Source: Labrenzia sp. 011 (lineage in GTDB: Bacteria > Pseudomonadota > Alphaproteobacteria > Rhizobiales > Stappiaceae). Taken from it: DNA of 64,000 nt. The notes under the pieces were generated by a model. The model saw only the letters and a list, made by a program, of their open reading frames with translations, made no database searches and was not told the origin of the DNA. A program made the translations under genes and the position numbers. The DNA is taken from contig NZ_QCYM01000011.1 in NCBI RefSeq assembly GCF_003075075.1, forward strand, positions 90,727 to 154,726. The letters run 5' to 3'. Position 1 is the stretch's first letter, and each line of letters starts with the position of its first letter. Positions 27,781 to 36,413 of the stretch are shown piece after piece.

Positions 27781-28464
27781 TCAGGCCAGCTGAGGGCTGT
27801 CGCGCAACAGGCTTGCCAGATTGTCGTGACTGTCGACGATGCGATGGGCTCCGGCTGCCCGCAGCTGGTCCGCGTGCCCGTCATGGCTGTGGCCGCCGCC
27901 GACAAACCCCCAGACCTCCATGCCGGCCGCCAGGCCTGCCTTCACACCGTTGATGCTGTCTTCCACGACCAGTGTCCGGGAGGGGGCCACCGCGAGCTTC
28001 TTCGCGGCGAAGAGGAAAAGGTCCGGTGCAGGCTTGCCGTTTTCGACCTGCTCTCCGGAATAGATATGCGGGTCGAAAAAGGCAAAAAGACCCGTGTGCC
28101 TGAGCTTGTGGCGCAGCCGGTGCACACGGGAGGAAGAGGCGACCGCACGCGCACCCGTGTGGGCTTGCAGCAGCTGCTTGATGCCTTTGATTTCCGACAG
28201 GTCGCGATTGATGCGCGCCATGGTGGCCGCGTCAACCTCGGGCGCGAAGCTCTCGGGCAGGCCACCCTTGCCGAGGGCCCGATGATCCTGGTCGAGAGCG
28301 GCCCAGTAGTCCGTGCTGCCGAGCCCCTGGAACCGGTTCATATAGTCATCCAGTTCGTAGTGAAGGCCGATCCTGGCCAGATACTCGCGTTCCACGTCCA
28401 CATAGATCTTTTCGGAATCGACCAGAACGCCGTCGCAATCGAAGAGGATCGCATCAAATGCCAT
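27781..28464 (-). CDS. HAD superfamily hydrolase (beta-phosphoglucomutase/phosphatase-like)
   Basis: 227 aa. HAD motif I is FDCDGVLVDSE near residue 8, motif II is VASSSRVH, motif III lies in NGKPAPDLFLFAAKKL, and motif IV is VVEDSINGVKAG, with a helical cap between motifs I and II. This is subfamily IA and probably a sugar-phosphate phosphatase or mutase. It follows the UgpE-like permease gene by 69 bp on the same strand, so the two may share a transcript. Confidence 0.9.
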   Translation of the reverse strand: MAFDAILFDCDGVLVDSEKIYVDVEREYLARIGLHYELDDYMNRFQGLGSTDYWAALDQDHRALGKGGLPESFAPEVDAATMARINRDLSEIKGIKQLLQAHTGARAVASSSRVHRLRHKLRHTGLFAFFDPHIYSGEQVENGKPAPDLFLFAAKKLAVAPSRTLVVEDSINGVKAGLAAGMEVWGFVGGGHSHDGHADQLRAAGAHRIVDSHDNLASLLRDSPQLA

Positions 28465-28533
28465 CGGTTCTACCTTTCAAGCGGTTCCGGCGGCACGGGA
28501 AACCCGCGGCCGGGTTCCAAATGGCCATGGGCC

Positions 28534-29361
28534 CTAGTGCGAGCCGTCGAACAGACCCTTAACCACCTGTCGTTGAAACAAGATGACAAGCAGGGCGGGG
28601 GGCAGCACGGCCAGAACCACGAGCATCATGCCCGGCAGGCTGGCGCGCCCGAAAAACTGCATGCCCCGCACCAGCGTGTAGGCGCTTTCCTCGGAGGTCA
28701 CCATGACGGGCCACAGATACTGGTTCCACCCGGTGACGAACAGCACGAGAAACAGGGCTCCGGCGGTGGGCAGGGACAGCGGCAGCAGAATGTCCCTGAA
28801 GAAGCGGAGCGGTCCGGCGCCGTCGAGGCGGGCGGATTCCAGCAGGGTGTCCGGCACGGTCAGCAGGAACTGGCGGAAAAAGAGCGTTCCCAGGCCGGAG
28901 GCGACGAGGGGCAGAATGAGGCCGGAGCGCGTATTCACCAGTCCGAGGTCCGCAACGACGTCATAGGTGGGCAGGAAGCGGGATTCCAGCGGCAGCAGGA
29001 GGGTGAGCAGAAGGACGGAGAAGATCAGATTCGCGAAGCGGACGCGGAAGTAGATCAGGGCATAGGCCGTAACAAGCGACAGGACCACCTTCAGCCCGGC
29101 GAACCCCGCGCCGAGCAGCAGGGAGTTCCACAGCATGGTGAGCGCTGTCACGTCACCGGAAAAGCCGTAGCCGGAGGTCAGGAAACGGCTGTAGTTCTCG
29201 AATGCGCCGGTGCCCAGATCCAGCCGCAGCATCACGGGGGAGCCGGCCGCGTGGGTGGTTGCCGCGAACAGGGAATAGGCCGGCAGTACCATGAAGAGCG
29301 ATCCGGCAATCAGGATCATGTGATCGGCAAGCTGGGCATGAAACCGGCGCCAGGAAGGCAT
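28534..29361 (-). CDS. Orphan ABC permease resembling UgpE (glycerol-3-phosphate/carbohydrate type)
   Basis: 275 aa inner-membrane permease with six helices. It is close to UgpE in the region LLPLESRFLPTYDVVADLGL, the EAA-loop stretch LLESARLDGAGPLRFFRDIL and GWNQYLWPVMV. Partner permease (UgpA), binding protein (UgpB) and ATPase (UgpC), normally in one operon, are absent: the upstream gene is a CDF exporter and the downstream gene a HAD phosphatase. ATG at 29361; in-frame extension to 29463 lies within the CDF gene end. Confidence 0.88.
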   Translation of the reverse strand: MPSWRRFHAQLADHMILIAGSLFMVLPAYSLFAATTHAAGSPVMLRLDLGTGAFENYSRFLTSGYGFSGDVTALTMLWNSLLLGAGFAGLKVVLSLVTAYALIYFRVRFANLIFSVLLLTLLLPLESRFLPTYDVVADLGLVNTRSGLILPLVASGLGTLFFRQFLLTVPDTLLESARLDGAGPLRFFRDILLPLSLPTAGALFLVLFVTGWNQYLWPVMVTSEESAYTLVRGMQFFGRASLPGMMLVVLAVLPPALLVILFQRQVVKGLFDGSH

Positions 29362-29395
29362 TTTCGGATCGTCCTGTTTCAGGAAAGGGCGTGAT

Positions 29396-30289
29396 CTAGA
29401 GAACGACAATACCGGAGTGCTTGGCCTTGTGTTCGGGTTCCACATGAATGGTGACCCTGGCACCCGGAACGTCTTCGGCTATGGCGATTTCAATCCTGTC
29501 GCAGATATCGTGCGCAGCTTCAACCGACATTTCTCCGGGAACAACCAGATGGAAATCGACAAAGGTCGATTTTCCGGCGATGCGGGAGCGAAGGTCGTGG
29601 GCTTCCAGGGCGCCTTCGCCATGTTCGGAAATCTGCAGGCGGATCTTGTCGAGGACGTCGGCGGAAGCTGCTTCGTCCATGAGGCCGCCGACCGATTCCT
29701 TGACCAGTCCCCAGCCGGACCAGAGCACGGCGAGGCCGACAAGCGCCGCGAGGGCCGGATCGAGGAGCCTCCAGCCGGTCAGCAGTACCAGAACGACACC
29801 GGCCAGCACACCGGCCGACGTGAGCACGTCCGTCATCAGGTGTTTGCCGTCCGCCAGCAGCGCCGGCGACCTGGTCTTCTTGCCATTGTGTATGAGCAAC
29901 CGCGCCCAGAGCGCGTTGATGAGGGCGGCGGCCAGGTTCATGGCGATGCCTGCCGGCGAATATTGCGGACTTCCGCCACCGGTGAAGCCGACCCAGGCGG
30001 CATGAAAAATGGAGAGTGCCGCAAGGACGATCATCACGCCGACCAGCACGGCCGCGAAATACTCGGCCTTGTCGTGCCCGTAGGGGTGATTGCTGTCGGC
30101 GGGTTTGGACGCGAACCACACGGCAGCCAGGGTCGCGATCGAGGAAGCGATGTTGACGGTGGTTTCCAGGGCGTCGGAAAAAAGCGCGACGGACCCGGTC
30201 AGCCAATAGGCGGCAAACTTGAGACCGAGCACGACGATGCCGACGACGATACTCAGAAAGGCAATCCGCAGCCTGCGCTTCAGGTCCAT
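29396..30289 (-). CDS. Cation diffusion facilitator (FieF/ZitB-like metal exporter)
   Basis: 297 aa metal/proton antiporter exporting Zn2+, Fe2+ or similar. Six membrane helices carry the site residues in helix 2 (ALFSDALETTVN) and helix 5 (DGKHLMTDVLTS); HPYGHDKAEY follows helix 2. The C-terminal cytoplasmic ferredoxin-like domain is intact (FVDFHLVVPGEMSVEAAHDI) and ends with His-rich HVEPEHKAKHSG. ATG 30289 behind GGGGG fits the family start. Metal specificity cannot be read with confidence. Confidence 0.92.
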   Translation of the reverse strand: MDLKRRLRIAFLSIVVGIVVLGLKFAAYWLTGSVALFSDALETTVNIASSIATLAAVWFASKPADSNHPYGHDKAEYFAAVLVGVMIVLAALSIFHAAWVGFTGGGSPQYSPAGIAMNLAAALINALWARLLIHNGKKTRSPALLADGKHLMTDVLTSAGVLAGVVLVLLTGWRLLDPALAALVGLAVLWSGWGLVKESVGGLMDEAASADVLDKIRLQISEHGEGALEAHDLRSRIAGKSTFVDFHLVVPGEMSVEAAHDICDRIEIAIAEDVPGARVTIHVEPEHKAKHSGIVVL

Positions 30290-30539
30290 GTCATACCCCC
30301 GGATCAAACCGCCCGGGCAGACTGCGCGAGGGCGGAAACGCCGGTCGAACCCAAGATGCTCCCGCATGTTGCCGTCAACCGGTTTCAGACTTCCGGCCGG
30401 TTTCGGCAGGAGGCCGGCCGATCGGATGCGCGGATCGGCCGGGGCAAGGGGTAGCAGTTTTTGCGCGGGTTACAAGACACCCGGTCCCTTATTCCCGCGA
30501 AATCCGTCCGGCAATCGCCGGTCGGCTGCAGAGTCCTTT

Positions 30540-31313
30540 CTAGGATCCGCTTTTCCAGTCCAGAACCGCGGCGCCGATTATGGTGCCTGGACCGTCCTGG
30601 TCTTCCAGCTGGATCAGGACGGCGCAGCGGGCGTCGCCTTTCAGCATCAGCTTGGATTTCGGCATGCGGAAGGTTTCGGCGCCGCCGGACCACATTCCCA
30701 TGGGCTGCAGGTTGCGGACCACATTCACATAGTGGATCTTCCGCCCGGCGTTTTCTCCCTGATCGATCTCGACCGTCGCCTCTTCCTTGATGTGGACGAA
30801 GTAGACCGTTGCCATTCCGGCCTTTTCAGGCAGCGTGCCGTTCACTCTGGCCTGGACGACCATGTCGGAGATCTTCAGATCGACCGTCGCGGTGAAGGGG
30901 TCGGTGCGTGCGAGGGCGGCGCGGACGTCGTTTTCGCGGCTGCCGACAACATGTTCGTTGCCGTTGACGACCATTTGCGGGGTATAGACCGAACGGTCTC
31001 CCCTGCGGGCCGCGTAAGCCCGCTGGCGCTGGGAATTGACCGGACTGGCGAGGGTGTCCTTCCAGCCGAGGTAATCCCAGTAATCCACCGGCATGACGAG
31101 CGTCAGCAGGTCGCTTTCCTCTCGGGCCAGGCGTTCCGCGAGGCGGTCTGCCGGCGGACAGGAGGAACAGCCCTGGCTGGTGAAGAGTTCCACGACCTTT
31201 TGTGGCTCGGCCTGCGCGCGCTCCCAGGCTGCGGTCAGGGCGAGTATTCCTGAAATGACAATAAGACTTTTGCGGAAAGCTGTTCCCGCTCTCCGGCGCG
31301 TTGCACCCACCAT
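30540..31313 (-). CDS. Secreted DUF1223 (thioredoxin-like) protein
   Basis: 257 aa. A basic N-terminus plus hydrophobic segment ending AQAEP forms a signal peptide. The mature protein starts with VVELFTSQGCSSCPPADRLAE, the DUF1223 signature with a CSSC redox-like motif. Later come PVDYWDYLGWKDTL and YTPQMVVNG, also typical. ATG 31313 is preferred to TTG 31322, whose position abuts the ribosome-binding site AGAGGA. Function is unknown; a periplasmic thiol role would fit its place near ccmG. Confidence 0.9.
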   Translation of the reverse strand: MVGATRRRAGTAFRKSLIVISGILALTAAWERAQAEPQKVVELFTSQGCSSCPPADRLAERLAREESDLLTLVMPVDYWDYLGWKDTLASPVNSQRQRAYAARRGDRSVYTPQMVVNGNEHVVGSRENDVRAALARTDPFTATVDLKISDMVVQARVNGTLPEKAGMATVYFVHIKEEATVEIDQGENAGRKIHYVNVVRNLQPMGMWSGGAETFRMPKSKLMLKGDARCAVLIQLEDQDGPGTIIGAAVLDWKSGS

Positions 31314-31410
31314 CTGGCTCAATTCCTCTTCTGGATGGCGACAAAATATGCAATCGGTCCTTCAATCGCGAGTCACGAGGCGGTGACCACGGCTGAAAGG
31401 CTTCGGCGCG

Positions 31411-32034
31411 TCAGCCGCCTTCCCGGATTTTCCGAAGTTCGGGAAGAAAAACGTCCCGGTAGGTCTGGGGGCTGAGGGGACCGATGAACTTGTAGCGGAT
31501 CATGCCGGCGGCATCGACGATGAAGGTTTCCGGAACGCCGTAAACCCCCCATTCAATCGCTGTGCGTCCCGCGTCGTCCGCCCCGATGCGGGTGTAGGGG
31601 TTGCCGAGGCTGCCGAGGAAGCGGCGCGCGTTTTCCGGCTTGTCCTTGTAGTTGATCCCGAGGAGCTGGATGCCCTCCACCGTGGCCAGCTCCTCCAGCA
31701 GGGGATGTTCCTGGCGGCAGGGCACGCACCAGGAGGCAAAGATATTGACGACGGAAACCTTGCCGAGGAGGTCGTCCCGGGAGAAGCCGGGAACGGGGAC
31801 ATCGTCCCTGAAGATGCCGGGAACGGCGTCGAGGGTGAAATCCGGTGCCGGTTTGTTGATGAGGGCGGACGGTATCTTTTGCGGGTCGCCGCCGAGGGTC
31901 AGCTGAAACAGGAACAGGCTGGCGAGAGCGGCGAACACCACTAGCGGCAACAGGACCAGCACGGGAAAGCCGCGTTTCGGCGTTTCCGGTTGCGGCCCCT
32001 TGCCGGGGCCGGCGTTTGTGTCTTGAGTGTTCAT
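31411..32034 (-). CDS. ccmG: Thiol:disulfide interchange protein CcmG (DsbE)
   Basis: 207 aa membrane-anchored periplasmic thioredoxin that keeps apocytochrome c and CcmH thiols reduced during heme attachment. A single N-terminal helix (about 23-46) anchors it. The active site is W102-C103-VP-C106, and GVYGVPETFIVD carries the cis-Pro. It lies 5 bp behind ccmD in the run ccmA-B-C-D-G. Confidence 0.95.
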   Translation of the reverse strand: MNTQDTNAGPGKGPQPETPKRGFPVLVLLPLVVFAALASLFLFQLTLGGDPQKIPSALINKPAPDFTLDAVPGIFRDDVPVPGFSRDDLLGKVSVVNIFASWCVPCRQEHPLLEELATVEGIQLLGINYKDKPENARRFLGSLGNPYTRIGADDAGRTAIEWGVYGVPETFIVDAAGMIRYKFIGPLSPQTYRDVFLPELRKIREGG

Positions 32035-32039
32035 CCGGG

Positions 32040-32213
32040 CTATCGACCGCCCGCGTCCGGCCGCCGGCGGGAAACGCCCTGTTCGGCCAGCTCCCTGAGC
32101 GCCTTTTCCTGAATGGCCTTGTCAATACGCACCCAGGCGATGAGGCCGAGGACGGTCACGAGACAAAGGCCGTAAGAGGCAATGATGAAACCCGAGTGAG
32201 GGCCGAGGTCCAT
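32040..32213 (-). CDS. ccmD: Heme exporter protein CcmD
   Basis: 57 aa single-pass membrane protein that helps release heme-loaded CcmE from CcmABC. The N-terminus GPHSGFIIASYGLCLV is typical, followed by one helix and a charged cytosolic tail (KAIQEKALRELAEQG). It sits between ccmC and ccmG with 4- and 5-bp gaps, which supports the call in spite of its small size. Confidence 0.92.
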   Translation of the reverse strand: MDLGPHSGFIIASYGLCLVTVLGLIAWVRIDKAIQEKALRELAEQGVSRRRPDAGGR

Positions 32214-32217
32214 GGAT

Positions 32218-32985
32218 CTACTCCGCCGGCTGTGCGGTTGCGGTCGCGGAACGGGGATGCGCCGACGTTGCGGCCCGCAAGCGAAGGGTGCGAACGCGGC
32301 GGCGCAGGATTTCGTTGCGCATGGCCATGAGGTGCAGCACGAAAAACAACAGGGTGAAGGCAATGGCCATCACCAGCAGCGGCCAGAGAATGTCCGGATG
32401 GATGGTCGGGCCGTCCATGCGCATGACGCTGGCCGGCTGATGCAGGGTGTTCCACCAGTCGACCGAAAACTTGATGATTGGCAGATTGAGCGCACCGACG
32501 AGGGTGAGGATCGCCGCTGCCTTGCCGGCCTTGATCGGGTCGTCCATCGTGCGCCAGAGGGTCATCAGGCCGAGATACATGATCAGCAGCACGAGCACGG
32601 AGGTCAGCCTGGCGTCCCAGACCCAGTAGGTGCCCCACATGGGCTTGCCCCAGAGCGACCCGGTCACCAGCGACATGAAGGTGAAGGCCGCACCGATGGG
32701 TGCGGCGGCCTTGGCGGACACATCAGCGAGCGGATGTTTCCAGACAAGGGTGCCGAGGGACGAAACGGCCATGATGGAATAGCACATCATCGACAACCAG
32801 GCGGCAGGCACGTGGATGTACATGATGCGGACCGTCTGACCCTGCTGGTAGTCTTCCGGAGCGACGAAGAAGCTCATGTAGAACCCGGCCGCGAAGGCCA
32901 GCACACACAGACCGGTCAACCAGGGGAGAACCACCTGGACCAGCCTCAAGAACCGCGTCGGATTTGCATAATCCCAAAATGCCAT
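32218..32985 (-). CDS. ccmC: Heme exporter protein CcmC
   Basis: 255 aa six-helix membrane protein that hands heme to CcmE. The tryptophan-rich periplasmic motif is present (GKPMWGTYWVWDARLTS), as are the two heme-ligand His regions: MYIHVPAAW, and TLHQPASV in the third periplasmic loop. The C-terminal 40 residues form an Arg/Ala-rich cytosolic tail, longer than usual. It lies 103 bp behind ccmB, so a separate ribosome-binding site but probably one transcript. Confidence 0.95.
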   Translation of the reverse strand: MAFWDYANPTRFLRLVQVVLPWLTGLCVLAFAAGFYMSFFVAPEDYQQGQTVRIMYIHVPAAWLSMMCYSIMAVSSLGTLVWKHPLADVSAKAAAPIGAAFTFMSLVTGSLWGKPMWGTYWVWDARLTSVLVLLIMYLGLMTLWRTMDDPIKAGKAAAILTLVGALNLPIIKFSVDWWNTLHQPASVMRMDGPTIHPDILWPLLVMAIAFTLLFFVLHLMAMRNEILRRRVRTLRLRAATSAHPRSATATAQPAE

Positions 32986-33088
32986 GCCTGCTTTTACTGC
33001 AGTCTTGCGATGCCATCAATGTGCCGAACGTCGCAGAGCCGCATTGTTCCCACTCTTGCCGGTTGGCGAGGGGGCCGAGACGGGGCCG

Positions 33089-33760
33089 TCAGTCGGATGC
33101 GAAGCGGAGCGCCGCGGCCGAGGCGACCGGGCCGATGACGGCTGCGATCAGCGAAAGAGCGCACAGGATCAGGAAGGGCGTGAGAAACGGCACCGGGTCG
33201 TGAATGGCGGCATCTGCGGCGCTGACACCGAAAATCAGCACCGGAATTGCCAGCGGTACCACGAGAACAGCGAGCAGAAGGCCGCCCCGGCGCAGGGAGA
33301 CGGTGAGGGCCGCGCCGATGGCCCCGATCAGCGTGAGGGCCGGAGTGCCGACCAGCAGCGTCAGGGTGACGGCGCCCATTGCGAGGGGTTCGAGATTGAG
33401 AAACACGGCCAGCAGGGGGGCGGCGACGACCAGCGGCAGGCCCGTTGCGACCCAGTGCGCAAGGCACTTGATCAGCACCACCAGTTCCAGCGGCCGGCCG
33501 GCCATCAGCATCAGGTCGAGGGTGCCGTCGTCCCGGTCGGCCTGGAACAGCCGGTCGAGGCCCAGCAGTGTTGCGAGCAGCGCGCCTATCCACAGGATTG
33601 CCGGTCCGATGCGGGACAGAAGGTTGAGATCGGGGCCGACGCCGAAGGGAATGACGGTGACGACGGCCAGGAAAAACAGCACCCCGACAAGCGCGCTCCC
33701 GCCCACCCGCACGGACAGGCGCAGATCGCGCAGGAACAGAGCGAGCGCCCAGGAGGTCAT
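33089..33760 (-). CDS. ccmB: Heme exporter membrane subunit CcmB
   Basis: 223 aa, six membrane helices, family length. It starts with FLRDLRLSVRVGGSALVGVLFF and contains RDDGTLDLMLMAGRPLELVVL, typical of CcmB. It pairs with the CcmA ATPase, and its ATG overlaps the ccmA stop as ATGA. It works in the CcmABCD complex that loads and releases CcmE. Confidence 0.95.
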   Translation of the reverse strand: MTSWALALFLRDLRLSVRVGGSALVGVLFFLAVVTVIPFGVGPDLNLLSRIGPAILWIGALLATLLGLDRLFQADRDDGTLDLMLMAGRPLELVVLIKCLAHWVATGLPLVVAAPLLAVFLNLEPLAMGAVTLTLLVGTPALTLIGAIGAALTVSLRRGGLLLAVLVVPLAIPVLIFGVSAADAAIHDPVPFLTPFLILCALSLIAAVIGPVASAAALRFASD

Positions 33761-34371
33761 GGTAGCGCATCCTCAACGGGCAGGGCGGCCGCGTCGGCGG
33801 CCTGCAGGTGCAGCTGCAGCACATCGGCAAGCGCCAGATCGGAATGGGTTGCCGTCACGATCAGGCCACCTGCGGCCAGATGCGCATTCATCAGCTCCAG
33901 AAGCTGTGTTTCCGACCGCCTGTCCAGGGCCGACGTCGGTTCGTCCATCAGCCATACTGGCCGGGACGTCACCAGGAGGCGGCACAGGGACAGTCTGCGT
34001 TTCTGTCCGGCGGACAGGAACGCGGCAGGCAGCTGGGCGGTATGGCCGATGCCCAGGGTGTCCAGCGCTTCAAGGGGCGTCACGGACCGGACGGAAAAGC
34101 CGGGCGCCGGGGCGGGAGCAGTGAAATTCTGCCAGAATTGCAGGTTTTCCTCGACCGACAGTGCCGGTTTGACCGCGTCCTGGTGCCCGAAATAATGAGC
34201 CTGTTCCTCGGGCGGGGTGTCGGCGGCGCCACCCTCCAGACGGATGGAGCCGTGGCTTGGGGGAACCAGCCCGGCCAGCGTGCGCAGAAGTGACGACTTG
34301 CCGATGCCATTCGCCCCGGTCACCACCAGGGCGCTGCCACCATTCAGGGAAAAGGACAGATCCTCGAACAC
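33757..34371 (-). CDS. ccmA: Heme exporter ATPase CcmA (true start probably further upstream)
   Basis: At least 204 aa. Walker A is GANGIGKSS, the signature LSAGQKRRLSLCRLL, Walker B VWLMDEPTSALD and the H-loop VTATHSD. The only canonical start in this frame is the GTG at 34371, yet the codons just upstream still read like the normal CcmA N-terminus (KLIAENLTIDRGGRR, 34416-34372). A good GGGAGG lies at 34447-34452. Translation may therefore begin at a rare codon (ACG 34434, CTG 34419 or ATT 34410). The frame is open back to a TAA at 34456-34458. Confidence 0.9.
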   Translation of the reverse strand: MFEDLSFSLNGGSALVVTGANGIGKSSLLRTLAGLVPPSHGSIRLEGGAADTPPEEQAHYFGHQDAVKPALSVEENLQFWQNFTAPAPAPGFSVRSVTPLEALDTLGIGHTAQLPAAFLSAGQKRRLSLCRLLVTSRPVWLMDEPTSALDRRSETQLLELMNAHLAAGGLIVTATHSDLALADVLQLHLQAADAAALPVEDALP

Positions 34372-34585
34372 CCGGCGTCCGCCGCGGTCGATGGTCAGGT
34401 TTTCGGCAATGAGTTTCAGGGTCGGCTCCGGCGTGGGTGAATTGAGCCTCCCTTGTTAGAGGGGGGCAAGGGGCGCTGGCAAGTGGGCAAATACGCCCAG
34501 GCCGGGGAGACATCCCGGGAGCTGCCAGCGTGCCATGTGCGCCGGGCGGGACCGTGGAGCTGTGCCCCGCGGTCCCGGGGCGGCC

Positions 34586-35362
34586 TCAGTCGAAAACCGA
34601 CGCGATCTGGTCGACGCTGATGCCTTCCTTGATCTCGCGCAGGCGGGCATAGATCAGGGCAATGAGAATGCTGATGTAGCCCACTCCGATGGTGGACAGC
34701 GCCGAGTACAGGATGACGGCAATGATGGTGCCACCGATGGCGGCGACAATTCCGATCACCAGGCCCACGACAAGGTTTATGACGATGATGAGGATCAGGG
34801 CCAGGAGAAGCGCGCCGATGATGGGCCAGCGGTATTGTTTGGTAAGGCGGGCACTGCGACCGAGGCCGCCGAACCCGACACGTTCGATGACGACCGCCGG
34901 GACCATCACCGAAAACACCGCGTAGAGCCAGAGACCCGGGATGACGAACAGCAGCGTCCCTATGCCGGCCAGGAGGCCGGCGACCAGGCTCAGGATCGCC
35001 ACGGGCACCAGAGCGCTCAGCGCCGGGCCGATGTAGCGTCCCGGCTGCACGGGCCGGTTCAGTTTCGCGTCATAGGCAAGTTGCACCAGAAGCGCGGTCG
35101 TCAGGGAGTAGATCACCATCTCCACGACGAACGCCAGTCCGAAGGCGGCGGAGCTGCCGGGGCTGTCGAATGTGGGCTCCCCCACTCCGAGTGCCGCGTC
35201 GAAGCCGATCAGCCCTCCGGTCAGCAGGAAGCCCAGCAGCACGGGCACGAAGGCGATGATGACGACCTTGAGAAAATTTCCCAGGAGGATCGAAAAACTG
35301 TCGCCGATCAGGGCGCCGACGCCGAGCGCGACCTTGGGCTGATCGAGGGGGGTGTCAGTCAT
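34586..35362 (-). CDS. Multi-pass membrane protein of unknown function
   Basis: 258 aa with five or six hydrophobic helices, the fourth near VAILSLVAGLLAGIGTLLFVIPGLWLY. It resembles the broad class of bacterial membrane proteins with a glycerophosphodiesterase-like membrane domain or YciC fold (motif SARLTKQYRWPIIGALLLAL). Function is unknown. A GC-rich hairpin (stems near 34546-34554 and 34569-34577) follows its stop. It is the last gene before the ccm run and probably transcribed alone. Confidence 0.78.
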   Translation of the reverse strand: MTDTPLDQPKVALGVGALIGDSFSILLGNFLKVVIIAFVPVLLGFLLTGGLIGFDAALGVGEPTFDSPGSSAAFGLAFVVEMVIYSLTTALLVQLAYDAKLNRPVQPGRYIGPALSALVPVAILSLVAGLLAGIGTLLFVIPGLWLYAVFSVMVPAVVIERVGFGGLGRSARLTKQYRWPIIGALLLALILIIVINLVVGLVIGIVAAIGGTIIAVILYSALSTIGVGYISILIALIYARLREIKEGISVDQIASVFD

Positions 35363-35498
35363 TGGGGAACTCCAATCGTTTCAAATAAATATCAAAAAGG
35401 ATGACTTCAATTGCCATGTCTCCCCGGACAGTGCGGGATTTCACACCATAAGGACAAATACGGAATTCTCAAGCCGCGTCAGTGAACCGGGAAGGGGC

Positions 35499-36413
35499 TC
35501 AGGCGTCTTCGCCGGTGCTGGCATAGTGCTTGTTCTCGCGCCGGTCGCCGAAGAGCCGGCGCTGCTCGAGGTGCTCGCGCTGGGCATTGTAGAAGGCCTG
35601 CAGAAAGGCAACCCGATCCTGCGGCGGGACCGGTTGCGCATAACCGATCTTCCTGCGGATCTTCTCGACAATCGTGGCGATGGCCGCGTCCGTCTGCTGG
35701 CTGGCTGTGGGCGTGCCGTGCGCGCGCAGCAGAGTTTCGAGGGTCTGAAGCTCGAAGGCGCCATAGTGGTCGAGCTGATGGGCCAGAAACCGGACATTCG
35801 TCCCGCCATGACCGGCCGCGGGATTTTCCACCGCCAGATCCTTCAGCAAGAGCGGAACCGGGAGATGGATCACGTGGGTGCCGGCCATCAGGTCGCCAAG
35901 GCGGCGGCGGTAACGGTCGCGGAGCGGTACCAGAAACACGATTGCGATCCACACAAGCGCGGTGACCGATGTGAGGAGCGACGTCATGTCGAGTGTCAGC
36001 AGCAGCATGCCCGGCAGAAAGATCTCCGCTTCCTTCATCAGGTTGCGCAGCACGAGCGAATGAGCACTCAGCGACCCGCCGTCATGGGCCACGACCTTGA
36101 TCTTCATGAGGCGCTTGCCCAGGGTCTGGCCGTTCCAGGCGAGCTCGGCCAGTATGTAGTAGGGAACACCGATGGAAAAGAAGACCAGGACAGCGATGGC
36201 AGTCATCGACTGCGGGCTGGAGAGGGCAAGGGTGGAAAGCAGGATGAGCAGGCTGATCGCTGCGATGAAGGTCAGGACAATGTCGATGGACTGGGCGGCA
36301 ATACGCACGCCGATGCCGGCAACCGGCAGCGTCAGGGGGACTCCTTCCGGGGGCACGAGCCTGTCGGAAGAAGGCCCCTTGCCCCTCTTTTTGCTGCCGG
36401 GACGCCGGATCAT
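35499..36413 (-). CDS. RDD family membrane protein with C-terminal cytosolic extension
   Basis: 304 aa. After a basic N-terminal tail of about 30 residues, three helices carry the RDD pattern: GVRIAAQSIDIVLTFIAA (the R and D of the name), LAWNGQTLGKRLMKIKVVA and RDRYRRRLGDLMAGTHVI. About 115 residues follow with no membrane segment, helix-rich and charged. The ATG overlaps the SpoIIM-like gene stop (TGATG). Sixth and last gene of the MoxR operon. Confidence 0.88.
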   Translation of the reverse strand: MIRRPGSKKRGKGPSSDRLVPPEGVPLTLPVAGIGVRIAAQSIDIVLTFIAAISLLILLSTLALSSPQSMTAIAVLVFFSIGVPYYILAELAWNGQTLGKRLMKIKVVAHDGGSLSAHSLVLRNLMKEAEIFLPGMLLLTLDMTSLLTSVTALVWIAIVFLVPLRDRYRRRLGDLMAGTHVIHLPVPLLLKDLAVENPAAGHGGTNVRFLAHQLDHYGAFELQTLETLLRAHGTPTASQQTDAAIATIVEKIRRKIGYAQPVPPQDRVAFLQAFYNAQREHLEQRRLFGDRRENKHYASTGEDA

